Below, piece by piece: positions 41,211 through 52,243 of a stretch of DNA of 64,000 nt. The stretch is taken from NCBI RefSeq assembly GCF_015832195.1, contig NC_052017.1:106242929-106306928 (forward strand), read 5' to 3'. How positions within the stretch are numbered: position 1 is the stretch's first letter; each line of letters opens with the position of its first letter. The notes below the pieces were generated by a model. That model was not told the DNA's origin, made no database searches, and saw only the letters and a program-made list of their open reading frames with translations. A program made the translations under genes and the position numbers. This stretch comes from Motacilla alba alba (Eukaryota > Chordata > Aves > Passeriformes > Motacillidae).

Positions 41211-42449
41211 GCCACAGAGCCAGCATAGAGCAATCTCCAAATAAAGGCAATACTTTTTCATCCAAAGTTGTCAAAGTATTTTGCAAAGGTACAAAGGTGA
41301 GCAGGCAATGAGGGTCCCATTTGCCCAGCACACAATGGGATGTATTAGAGATCACACTCAACTTGTAATTCCTCATCCCTGTCCCATCAGGAAATGTTGC
41401 TAAATCCATACATTAAGCGCAAACAGGATATCTAGGTAGAAAGGTGGACCTGCCTGGGCAGATTGATGCAGAAAGTCCTCTAGAAAAAACCCCAATGGTT
41501 GTTCAGGAAGAGAAGTTCTCTCTAACGAATGTGAAACTGTCCAGAATTAGTTGTTCATTCTTACTTTTAGAAAGAAATTACATTGATTTTTTTTTCCCCT
41601 TCTTCATGCCATTGTCTTATTTCTCTGAAGAGTCTCAGTAGCATCACCTCTTTTCTCTGTGAGGAGTCTTTATTTGTGGATGCTTTATGCAGCTGTGCTG
41701 TGCTAAGTGCACCACTAAAGCAGAAGAAATTAGGCTATCAATGAAAATCAGCTGAGTATTATAATTTCTTTCTGATGTTATCTCCCCTTTTCTTTGAAAA
41801 GTTTCCCCTGCACACTCCTAGTGCTCTTATTCTTCTGCCCTCTCAATCCTCTGTCTCCCTCCCACCAAAAAATCCACAACAAAAACCAGCTTATTACCTA
41901 AAACAATGGTCAGACATATAAAATCACTTATTCTTTTAATGTAAGTGGGATGCTATTCTTCTTCCCAATGGCTTTCTACTAGGAGGAATTTTATTTCACT
42001 GAAAATTTTTGAGCATCACAAGAACTGTTAATAAAACATATATTGATCTGCTAAGATTTTTAACTTAAAATACAGCTGAGAGGGTCAATCTTCAAAGAAA
42101 AATAACAAAACAAACATAAACCAAACAAATACATTCCTTTTTAATACTAAAATAAAGAAATTATGGTAAATTACAATTTATTTAAAGACCATTTTACAAC
42201 AGGAGTTTGCAAAAATTTCAAAGAGATTTGTAGTGAATTCTCAGTTTAAAAACTCAATCTTTTGGTCAATTAGTCAATTAGAATGACTGCTGCCAGTGTG
42301 TGCAAGTGAAAAAGGCTAATATATGTGTATGTCTGAGTCTTAAACATATTGCTGCTCGTCATTTATATTTCCACTTGTTAATCCCAGGCAGCCAGAGCGG
42401 GGGGACAGTGGGCAAAGGAAAGCCTGGACCCCATCCCAGTCCCGGGGCT

Positions 42450-42720
42450 GGGAGGGGGAGGGACAATGGAGACTAAAAAAGAAAATGTTGCATTGGGCAA
42501 TTAATTACCAGTTTTTAAAGTAAACCAAATGTCGTATAATCACCAGCTAATTTAGATATTTGTGCGTTGATTGAAAATATGCAAAGAAAGCAGCATTATT
42601 GAAAATTATTTTTAAATGTTTGGAATTTATTAGAGTCGACTATGGAAAAGAGATAATTAAGGATGCTAAATATAATTAATGTGTTGAGTTATAAAAAGCA
42701 CTGCTTAGGTTAGGGGTTTT
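42450..42720. promoter_or_regulatory. Candidate conserved developmental enhancer
   Basis: In 180 bp there are three TAATTA homeodomain cores (42502-42507, 42654-42659, 42673-42678), an octamer-like ATATGCAAAG (42577-42586), a PBX-like TGATTG (42568-42573) and further AT-rich homeobox-like words. An ACAATGG SOX-like word lies just before it, near 42462. There is no repeat signature and no coding potential. A GC-rich shoulder (42390-42460) precedes it. The texture is that of vertebrate noncoding elements conserved near developmental transcription-factor genes. Conservation itself cannot be seen from one sequence, so this remains a candidate. Confidence 0.45.
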
Positions 42721-44143
42721 CCAGCAGTTAGAGAGATGGCTGATGCTGTAATGACAACTTTACATTTAAATATGTTTGTGGTTCACATAAATATGTATTG
42801 AAAAATAATTTCTCAGTTGGTGTATAAAGAATATACCTCCATCTTCATATACAAGAACCTCTACACACGAGCAAGTACAGGGGAGAGATGAGGTTGTGGT
42901 AGAGAAGAAAGCCCAAACTGCTGCATGATATGGATTTCCCTTCATGTCTTCAGCATGTGCAGATTCCCTACTTGAGCAGGCAAGGTGAGATGTTAATTTC
43001 TGGAGGTGTTTAATGTTGGGGTTTAAATAAAGTTGATGCACAAACAATGCCGAGGTGAGCTCAGCTGAAGAAAACAAAGGCACATTTTGCTGGTTTGTTT
43101 TTTAATAATCTGAGACTGCAGCCTTTTCACTTTGATTCTCTTGAGGGAATCCAACTCATGATTTTTGATTGCTCAAGTTTTACAGCCCTAGGGGTAAGGA
43201 GGCATCCTGTAGCAAGAGGAGGTCCAGTGTAAGGGAAGGTCAAAGCAAGATGGCAAAAGCCTCGCTGCAAGGAGGTGAGTTTTATTTCCATGCTGCCATT
43301 GTAGGGATTGTTTGGGTTTCATATCTTCTGTCAATTTTACCTGTGCATTCAAACCCCAGCATAACCAAAGCAGAAAGCTGAAACACAGGGATATGGAGGA
43401 GGTGGGGTTCTGGGAAGGGCCAGCTCATGCTGCAGTGGGCTAACATCAGTTCCAAGGGATCTGCAGCAGTTTAACTGCAAAAACCCTTTGAGGAGCCAAT
43501 ACCAGGATGTGCTGCAGGGAGCCACGAAGTCTGGGTGCTGTGGGTCACTCATACCCAGAGCATCAGCCTGAGGAGTGGTCCAGGCAGTCAGAAACAGAGC
43601 AGAAAAAGACATCCAAACTGACTGACAGACTGTATCAAACCATCTACGCCAGCACCAGACACTGTGGATGTTCTAGGAGGCTGTGAAGCTCAGTTGAAGG
43701 ACTGCTGCAGGTGCAAACAGCTGTGGGCTGGGCTTCCACATCAGCTGTTGGCATAGCAAACACTTAAAAAAAATATTTTAAAAACCCACAAAGAATTACA
43801 AATTTTAGAATTGTATGGAAAGGCCAGACTTCTCTGACTAGGAGCCTGAGATTTAGCATAAAGAGACTTTGGCACTCAGTGATTTCCCATAGGTTATAGA
43901 TGCTTGAAACTCTGTGCCACCATTTCAACTAGCTCTTCACATCTAAATCTATCAAAACATGGAGCTTGCCATCAGGTACAGTGAGATGTTGTACTTCACC
44001 CAGCAGGAGGATGAGGCTTGCCAGATTCCCCTGCACTGTGCTATTTGGTCTTTGTGCTCATCGATTCACAGGAAAAGTAAATTCAGACTGTGCAAGGGAA
44101 ATCAAAGCACAGATGGCAAGCTGGAGTCTGTAGAAGGAAATCC

Positions 44144-44494
44144 ACAGAATCATAGGATGGCCTGAATTGGAAGGGACCTTAGAGATCACCTTGTTCCAAT
44201 CCCCACTGCCATGGGGCAGGGACACCTTCCACTAGAGACCAGGTTGCTCCAAACATTGTTCAACCTGGCCTTGAAAACCTCCAGGGATGGGGTATCCACA
44301 GCTTCTCTGGACAACCTATTTCTGTGCCTCACCACCATCACTGTCATGAAGTAAAGAATTTCTTCCTAACACCTAATCTAAACCTACTGTCTCTCAGTGT
44401 GAAGCCATTCCCCCTTGTCCTGTCACTCCAGGCCCTTCTAAATAGTCTCTCTCCATCTTTCCTGTAGGCTCCCTCCAGGTACTTCATTCTTCTC
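44144..44494 (-). mobile_element. CR1 LINE 3' fragment (antisense, well preserved)
   Basis: It starts ACAGAATCATAGGATGGCC and continues GAATTGGAAGGGACCTTAGA, CACTGCCATGGGGCAGGGAC, CCAGGTTGCTCCAAACATTG and TTCCTAACACCTAATCTAAA, all typical CR1 antisense tail. It is one of the best preserved CR1 copies in the window. The nine-base AGAAGGAAA occurs just before (44132-44140) and just after it (44495-44503), possibly a target duplication although CR1 usually makes none or short ones. Confidence 0.93.
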
Positions 44495-46200
44495 AGAAGG
44501 AAAAATTATAGTATTGCAAATATTATTTTCAGAAATCAGGTCAGATAAAAGAAAAAGTCCTATTTCTGAGCAGACTAGGACTGCGTTTCTTTGGTTTTTG
44601 TTTTTTCATGTTTTAAGATCCTTACTGTATCTTTAGTATTGCCTGAGTGGATGCTGCACATGAAGAGCCTCCCTGATGTTTAAGATAAGCACTCAGCCTC
44701 CTGGAGAACAAAAGCAGTCGGGGTGAGACTCCTGTAACCTTGAAAAACTGAAACCAATCCTTCCTGTAATGACTTTCTCAGTGTTTTTCTTTTGTTTTTC
44801 TCCAAGCCAAGGAGTATGGCTGAAACCAATAATACACAGTTCCCTTCCATGGGCATTTCATTACTACCTTTAAAACTAGGACTTACAGTCACTGTTTGAA
44901 AGTCAGGTTTCTTCTTCCCTGGTGCTTTAAATGTGAATCTGTGGCCATAACTTAGCGTGGGCTTTAAATGAACTTGAGAGCACTCGATGCTCTATGTTCA
45001 GTTTTAATGAACGCAATCTAAATTACTGAGGACAGAAAGTTCTTTGAGTTGATGTTTTCCACAGACATCTGAGATTTAAATACTACTAAAAGGCATTCAT
45101 TGCATAAACCTTCATTGATTACATTCAGTGCCTGCTGTCTGCTCCCTGAGCACTGTTGCTCATATCCCCAATTTAGGATATCTTGACTTTGAATGGGCAT
45201 AGTGGCAGAAACCCCTCTGACACCCCAAAATGAGTTGAATTTTGCAGCCGTTTCTTACTAAGCTGTGGAAATGCTCCGTCCCCCTCCCTGCTCTCTAATA
45301 CTCTCAGAAAAGTTATTTGCTATGGTACAAGCAAATGTAGAGCTGAGACTGGAGAGCTCAGTGTCACCCGTCTTCTTTAGATGTCATTTTGCCTCATTGC
45401 AAGCAGGGTCTCTCAAGGAGACAGACAATGCTTACCTGTATTTCTGTGCAGTAGGATAGTCATGAAAGGAAAACATATCCCTAAAAGGTTATTACTACTA
45501 ATGGAAGATAACACTATGGAAAGGAAGAAAGAAGATAAAACTCCCAGATACATGTTGCCTGGTTTTAGGGCTTTAATGGGAAAGAAGAGACCTCCTGAGA
45601 GGTTAATTTTACTCAGCTTATTCTCCAGTTGCAGGTGCATTCTTATTTAGGGTCCTGACATTTGGCAGAGAAAAATCCTTTTTCCGTTGACAGTGTTTTC
45701 CCCGCTAGAATCTGATGAGATTCTGCTTTCGGGAATAAAGCACAGAGAACTAAGGGGTGGCCCATCAAGAGGCCAGCTCTTGGATTGCTCCAGAGACATC
45801 CAGGGGAGCAGCAGTGCTGAAGCCCAGGGTGTGAGGACAGCACAGCGAGCAGCTGGCAGCCCTGACCAGGGCTCTCCTTTCACCTGCCAGGTCTCCAGGA
45901 CCCTGGAGCACCTCAAGGGCTCCACTTTCCCGTGTGCCATTCCACTAGCAGACCATTTCCCCACGCTGCTCTTCCACAGTGGGATGTGTGGTGGGATTTC
46001 TTCAGGTGCAGAGCCAAGCTGTGCTTGGGGGCTGTCATCCCCCTGAGAGTAACACCAGTAGCCCTCTTTGGGGGAGGACACAGGACCTGAAAGGGCAAAC
46101 CTCAAACTTCATGCTCTTCTTTGTCCCACAAAAGTGAGGAGGAGCATCTGCACTGAGGGGAGAGCAAATGGGCATGGGCAGGACCCCACAAACCACCAGA

Positions 46201-46225
46201 CACATACACACACACACAAACACAC
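46201..46225 (+). repeat. (CA)n microsatellite
   Basis: About twelve CA units with one T and one A interruption. It is probably length-polymorphic. Confidence 0.95.
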
Positions 46226-46462
46226 TTGGCTGCTGTGCTTTCTCAGGTCATAAACGTGTGTTTTTGCAGGCAAGAGGGGAACGGATCTCAGCTGTGCTTC
46301 ATGGACTCCCCTGGCTTTGCTCTTCATCCTGATCTCTGCTATGGTGTTACCCGTTTCCTCTCCCACATCTGATCAGACTAAAAATGAGCTATAAAAAAAA
46401 TCACATGACTCCAGTTGGAAACAAAATAAGTTATTGTACCTTTCTGGAGCAGCTGTTCCCCT

Positions 46463-47045
46463 CTGCCTGCAAACCCCAGCTGGCAACTGAGCCCCACACA
46501 ACCCCTCACTCACCTATCCCTGTGGGATGGGGGAAGACATTTGGGAGAGTAAAAGTGAGAAAACTCATCAGTTGTGATAAAAGCAGTTCAACAGGTAAAG
46601 CAAAAGCCACACACAAGCAAAGCAAAACAAGGAATTCATTCACCACTTCCCAGGGGCAGGCAGGTGTTCAGCCATCCCCAGGAAAGCTGGGATCCATCAC
46701 ACCTAACAGTGACTTGGGAAGGCAAACTCCATCGCTCTGAACATCCCCCCTTTCCTGCCTCATCCCCCAGCTCTTATTGCTCAGAATGATCCCATATGGG
46801 CTGGGATACCCTTCTGGTCTGTTGGGGCCAGCTCTCCTGGCTGTGTCCCCTCCCAGCTCCTGCTGCACACCTCACTGGTGGGGTGATGTAAGGAGCAGAA
46901 AAAGCCTTAATTCTGTGTAACCACAGCTCAGCGAGGGCTAAAATACCCCTGAACAAGCAACACTGTTTACAGAACAAGTCCAAGCCATTGCTCCTTACCA
47001 GCTGGTGTGAAGAAAATTAACTCTACCCCACCCACAACCACCACA
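46463..47045 (-). mobile_element. Avian ERV solo LTR (minus strand)
   Basis: Read on the minus strand it begins near 47045 with GGTAGAGTTAATTTTCTTC and ends near 46463 with a form of GCCAGCTGGGGTTT. These are the ends of a very common avian ERV LTR family (TGTCCTGGTTTCGGCTGGGATAGAGTTAA-type). Internal landmarks also match on the plus strand: AAAGTGAGAAAACTC at 46551, AGGTAAAGCAAAAGCC, GCAAAACAAGGAATTCATTC, CAGGTGTTCAGCCAT and GAAAATTAACTCTACCCC at 47012. It is about 583 bp with no internal retroviral sequence, so a solo LTR. I see no clean target duplication. It lies on the same strand as SS18, about 14 kb downstream of the UTR. Confidence 0.85.
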
Positions 47046-47639
47046 GGAATTCATCAGACTGAAATGAAAACCTTGGAAGGTGGGAAGGGGAGCTGCCATG
47101 AAACTCAGTGCCAAAGGGATGTGGCAAAAGGTCACACGGACATGCCTGGGCCCTGGCTAGGGCTGGGGGTAGCTGGGTCTTGAATTGATAGATGTCCTGG
47201 GGTTTTTTAACCTGCCCAGCTCCATCCTAGATAGATTTCAGACATACACCTCTGGCTTCCTAACTGAGGTAGAAGTCACAAGAAGAAGTTTCCCTCTTCT
47301 GCAGTTGTTTCTCTCAAATGGAATTATTAGGTTGACTATAAATGATATTAATGTTGTCCTTAAAAAGTCTTAAGGAAATCTGCTACATATCAGCCTGCTA
47401 TTCCCCTGGAATACAGAAATGTGTCTGTTTGCTTCCCAAACAGTCATTTGCTGCAGACAAACTGAGTAAAAGGAAATACATGGCACCAAAAAGTGATTGA
47501 GAGCGTGGGAGAGTTGGGAAGCAGTCCTGGAGCAGCATAGCCAGGGCTGTCCTGCAGCCCCATGTTCAATATCAGAGTGCACTAGGTGGTTCTTGGATTT
47601 GTCATTGTTATGCAGCTGGTGAGGTTTAGAAGAGTCACA

Positions 47640-48010
47640 ACAAAATTTTCATTTTAGAAGTTATTTTGTTCCCATATCGTATTAGCTGTATTTCCCTTTT
47701 GTCGTTGTCATTTACAAGAATATTGACATATAAACCAATGTTTGTTTTGTTAAGCTCATTTTCTCTTCCTACCTACTTTCCCTCTGAAAACATGAGGTGA
47801 ACTATTTGCAGAAACAATATATTTGATAAATAAACTCCTTATCCTTTTCACAAATTATCTGGGAATAGACATTGATTTTTTATTACTTTGTTCATTATCT
47901 AAAGCATTTGTCAAATTCTTTCCAATAAAATTCCAAACCATGCATTGCTGTCACAGCTATCATTAACAGTTTGACTTAGTGATTTACTTTCTGGAGCCGG
48001 ATCTTGAATA
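47640..48010. promoter_or_regulatory. Candidate conserved noncoding element
   Basis: This repeat-free AT-rich block has GCTGTCACAGCT (TGTCA, MEIS/TGIF-like, 47949-47960), ATCATTAACAGTTTGAC, AACAATATATTTG and several TTGTT/ACAAT SOX-like words. It has no open frame. The call rests on sequence texture only. Confidence 0.25.
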
Positions 48011-51000
48011 ATTCTTCATGTCATTTCCAAATCCCAAAGACACTGTTAATTTGCTTTGCAGGAGCATCTTCTGGTTCCTGCCATGCATCAGGATGACACT
48101 GTGCTAGGTGCTGCATAAAAGATCAAAAAACTCTTATTCCAATACCCATTCCAAGTCTAGAAACAGCTGGATATTACCAGGAAAGCCAGAGCACAGCAAC
48201 AGGTGGGTATGATGGACACTGGTGCAGCATGCAAGCTGTCAAACAGTTGTCACATATTTTGTAGGCATTTTAGTGAAGAAAAGTCTGTCTAAGCAGAGGA
48301 TGAAAAAACAATGATGTATTTTACTTAAATACTGAAATTATTTTGGTTTATTCATTGATCTGATGGTTACAGCCCCCTATATAATTTAATGTTGCTTGAG
48401 TTCTTCCCAGACCTTGCAGGCTAGCTGCAGGACTAACTTCGGTATCAAAATGTCTGGAGAAACAGATTTGTAGACATATTTGTAAACTCCATCAATATTT
48501 CTTGTAATTACATTTTCAGAGAGTAAAAGAGATCACAAACACAATCAGAGCAAATATGAGAAAATGTACTTTCTCAACCTTTAGCTTAAAAGTCAATTTC
48601 CTAAGTTCAATCAGGAAATATTCTCATTTTAACTGTAGTCTTCCTGCCTGAAAATGGAAGGGTTTACAAAAAGAGATAGAGAAAAGACTCCACACATGAA
48701 GAATTTTCCCCATAACTTTTCAAGAGAAGCTTGCAGTTCTTTAAAACTAATAATCATCATTTCAATATATAAAATCAAGCTTAAGCAGAATCAGCCAAGA
48801 GCATATCATATGTGACTGCTGGGATTATATAATGGGAAAGTTCTCATTGATTTTTATAAAGCATTGGATCCCAGAGATTTTAAAATCAGGCACGAGGCTG
48901 ACCCAGTTTGGGTGGAAAAAGCTCACAGAATCCCAGGGAAGAGCACAGCCCAGGGAGAAGTCTCAGGAGGTACTGTTATTTTTAACCTTTTGGACCTGCA
49001 AGACAAAGAATGAATTCTGAAAACTCTGGGTAGAAAAGAGGTACTTAGTTTTGAAATTTTAGAATCCTCTACCCCCTCCCCTAGATCCTGACCCTGGTAG
49101 AAAACCTGTACAGCAAAGTTGGGTTTTTTTTATTAAAAAAAAAATTGGTGTAGACTGAAGCTGGCATTCTACACATCCCTCCACAAGCATGGAAGACAAA
49201 AGGAAACCATTTTCTAGGATGTGATTCAAAGAAAGAACAGAATATGCAAGGTTAGATCACCAAAACAGAAAGGGGTCTTGTTTTTGCTGAAATCAAGAAA
49301 GTTAAGTTTATAACCAAACATGGCAAAGAAAAACTGTTGAATACAAAGATTAACTTACTTTCAGAATTAACATTTGAAAATTGGTCTAAAAAATGCTGCA
49401 GTTTCCCAGTGATTAAGTGTGCCTCATTAGATGATTCAAACAAAACTTGACCTGGACAAGTATTCTTTTGAAATTGTAATTGAATTTTCTTTCAACATAC
49501 AAGAAGGTTCCAGCCTTTCTTATAAATATTAAGGCACCATTATCTGAATAGACTCTGTTATAGGTGCTGAACACCATTTCAGATACAAATTTATTTGCAG
49601 TGGAGTAATGTTAAACAGGTGTTTGTGTTTTGAATCAGGTGAGGATGAGATGCTTGTGTTGGTACCTGATCCTATCATACCAGTGCACAAATTTTTAGTT
49701 GCTCTGAAATGGGAAGAGGACTGAGTAGACTTTTTTTTTAGCAATTTACTTATATATTACTAGCTATATGTGTACACTTCTGGCTTGAAATCCCCACCAC
49801 TGTTTCAGCCTCATTTCATCACATGAGAAGGTAGACTAGGGCTTCAACATACTTCCTTGCTTTCATCCCTAAGAACAGGATGTACAAACAGAAGCAGAAC
49901 AAGGATGGATACCTTGGGTCTAATTTCCAAAGACCCTTCTAAAAGCTGGGACAAAAATTAGGATGGGGTGTGCCCAGTGAAGCAGATGTGCCCAGACTTG
50001 CTGGTGTATGACTTCTGCAGCATCTCCCACACTCGTTTAAGGGATGCTTTTATTAGCCAGTGTGGAAATTTTATAATATGGGACATTGGAGGAGCTTTGG
50101 CCAGAGAGAGCCAGGAGACCCTCTCTGGACACGAAGCAATGCCCTCCCTGATCCTTTCCACTCTTGCCCATGCTGGGATCTTCCCCAGTCAACCCCAGCA
50201 TGCCAGGCCCTGTGCAGGCATGACAGACAGTTCCAGCCTTGCAAAGCACAAGGCTCCAGCCCCAGCTGTTTGCTGCTGGCACTTGGGGAGCAGCAGCAGC
50301 TCAGCAATGGGCAGCTTTGGGCCGTCCTGTCTGGGTTGTCCCCCGCATCTGCTGTCTCTTATTCTTGCCATTCTGTGCCTGTCAGGTGTCCCAGGACAGT
50401 ACTGCTGGCAAGAGCTTGAGAGATTTGTCTTCTTGTTTAGATTTAGGCTTTTTTTCAGGTTTTATTTTTCTGCTCAAGCCAGATGAAATTCCGGATCATG
50501 TCCAAGTCCTGGCACAAATGTGAAGGCAAGGCACTGCGGTACTGGCAGAAGATGGCAGTGCCTTAAGCTGGTACTGCCAATGAGGACACGGGCAATTTCT
50601 CAGATGGAAATCACTGGCCTCACAGCCATATTTTGTTAACAGAGCTGAACATTTCTCATTCATTGCAAGCTGGCTTTGTTTGAGTCCTACTTCTGATTTT
50701 CAGTGGAAGAAAAACAATTCTAAGTCACTGCCTCAGAAATTAAGTTTTTGGTTGGTTTTTTTTTCATAATAATCTTCCCTAGGTCTTGCACAATTTTCCC
50801 TTTTTTACCTACAAATGTTAGCATTTGGGCATTACCTTAGCCCAAAAGTCAGCATTGCAGTCCTGTCCTGTTGATCCTCAGCCATCTGCTGAAAGACACA
50901 ATACAAAGCACACAACTGTCAAAAGGAGCTTGGACAAACTTCATTCTAAGGCAAAGACTCCTGATTTCATTGATCTACAACTTGATATTCAGTTCCTGCA

Positions 51001-51056
51001 ACTGAATAGAAAAAAGGCATTTATAACCTATTAAAAACCCAAGGATGATTTTAGTC

Positions 51057-51073
51057 TTTTTTTTTTTTTTTTT
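51057..51073 (+). repeat. T17 homopolymer
   Basis: Seventeen uninterrupted T. Confidence 0.98.
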
Positions 51074-52140
51074 CTTGTTGGAGAAATCAGTCTTTTAGAA
51101 TAGCCTGGGAGTTGCAAATAAAAAAGAACTTTGCTATGTTTATTTAGAGAACCTAACCCCTTGGAGCCAGCATTTTCACTAATGCATTTTACATTAGCGG
51201 GCTGCATCAGGAAATCCTGACTTTTGGTGCCAGGGGGGTAATTAATATCAGATCATGTTTGCAAAATGGTTGTGTTTATGTGGGAATGAGGACTGAGCTC
51301 TAACTGGCAGGGTTTGAAGTACTCAACTTTTGCTATGAAGCTTCCATGACTTGCTAGGATGGGATGTTGAAATTAAAGAACTAGGTCTTGGTAACTTGGC
51401 AGAGCTACAGCTGCTGAGGAGAGCTGCAGCCTTTAGGATTCTGTTCAGAAACCTTTAAGGGGATTCTGAAGAGTCTTAAGAGTGGGAGGAGATTGGAGGT
51501 AACATGCAAATAGTTGTTTTGCTCCCGTGGTCTCAGATGTGGCAGCAAGTGCCCAAAATATTCATACTAGGATTGTCATTTCCCAGTGTATCCTACCTCC
51601 ATTGCTCCCAAATCCCTCTGCTAACTAGATAAGGAGTATCCATAGGTGGTACAAGTGCATTTTATCAGCACACCTCAGAAGCAGTACTTGCTTTTGTGCA
51701 CGCATCAGCCAGCATGGTCCAAAACAGGTGTGGGTCAATTAAGGAACTTTGAAGCCCAGTTTCTCCTGAGCTCCATGTTTTGCAGGGGATCTGTGGTGCC
51801 ACTCCAGTGCTCCCCACTCTAGGAAGTGAGTTCCCCCTGCACTTGGCACCCAGGTGCTCTGCACACTTGCTTCTTCCTGAAAAGAAGGAGGAAGCATACA
51901 AGATCTTCTTTACCTCCTCCTCCTCCCAACGCAAAGCCAGGGTATTTAGGGAATGGGAACTCGACTCATGATGGTAATTCAGCCTCCTTCACTAGCACAG
52001 GCACAGTCTGCAGCTCCAGCTGGGACATCTCCAGCCGGGCCATCTCCAGCTCATATCCAGCTGAAGAGGATGATGGAAGGATGTCCTGAACAGCATTATG
52101 TTCTTAGTACCAAAAAGAGAAAAAACTACAGAAGATGATT

Positions 52141-52243
52141 TGAGCAACCTGATCTAGTGGAAGGTGTGCCTGCCTGTGACGGGGGAGTGGAGCTATATGA
52201 CCTTTAGGATTCCTTCCAACCCAAGCTATTCTTTGATTCTAAG
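52141..52243 (+). mobile_element. Short CR1 3' tail
   Basis: About 100 bp of CR1 tail: GAGCAACCTGATCTAGTGG, then TTTAGGATTCCTTCCAACCC and the terminal ATTCTTTGATTCTAAG. It is strongly 5'-truncated. Confidence 0.8.

Larger units (their letters stand above)
31085..42449. other. Gene-free intergenic DNA
   Basis: It contains the LTR-like GC-rich island at 37010-37390 and the polypyrimidine tract at 41168-41210. Frames of 135 codons (31984-32391) and 115 codons (40659-41006, minus) are low-complexity or unrecognised, with no start context or splice support. Confidence 0.6.
42721..46462. other. Intergenic DNA around an antisense CR1
   Basis: Apart from the CR1 at 44144-44494 and the CA repeat no feature is recognised. 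The GC-rich patch 45690-46060 is open on both strands (119 and 152 codons), which reflects few AT-rich stop codons rather than a gene. Confidence 0.55.

Noticed and set aside
45647..46105. 152-codon minus-strand frame
   Set aside because: Compositional: the patch is GC-rich and the opposite strand is also open.
48050..48130. Possible MIR/L3-like tail (CTGTGCTAGGTGCTG)
   Set aside because: Only a short stretch resembles such repeats; too little to annotate.
49968..50486. 172-codon plus-strand frame
   Set aside because: It overlaps other open frames on both strands in a GC-rich patch; no domain, no splice support, no homology recognised.
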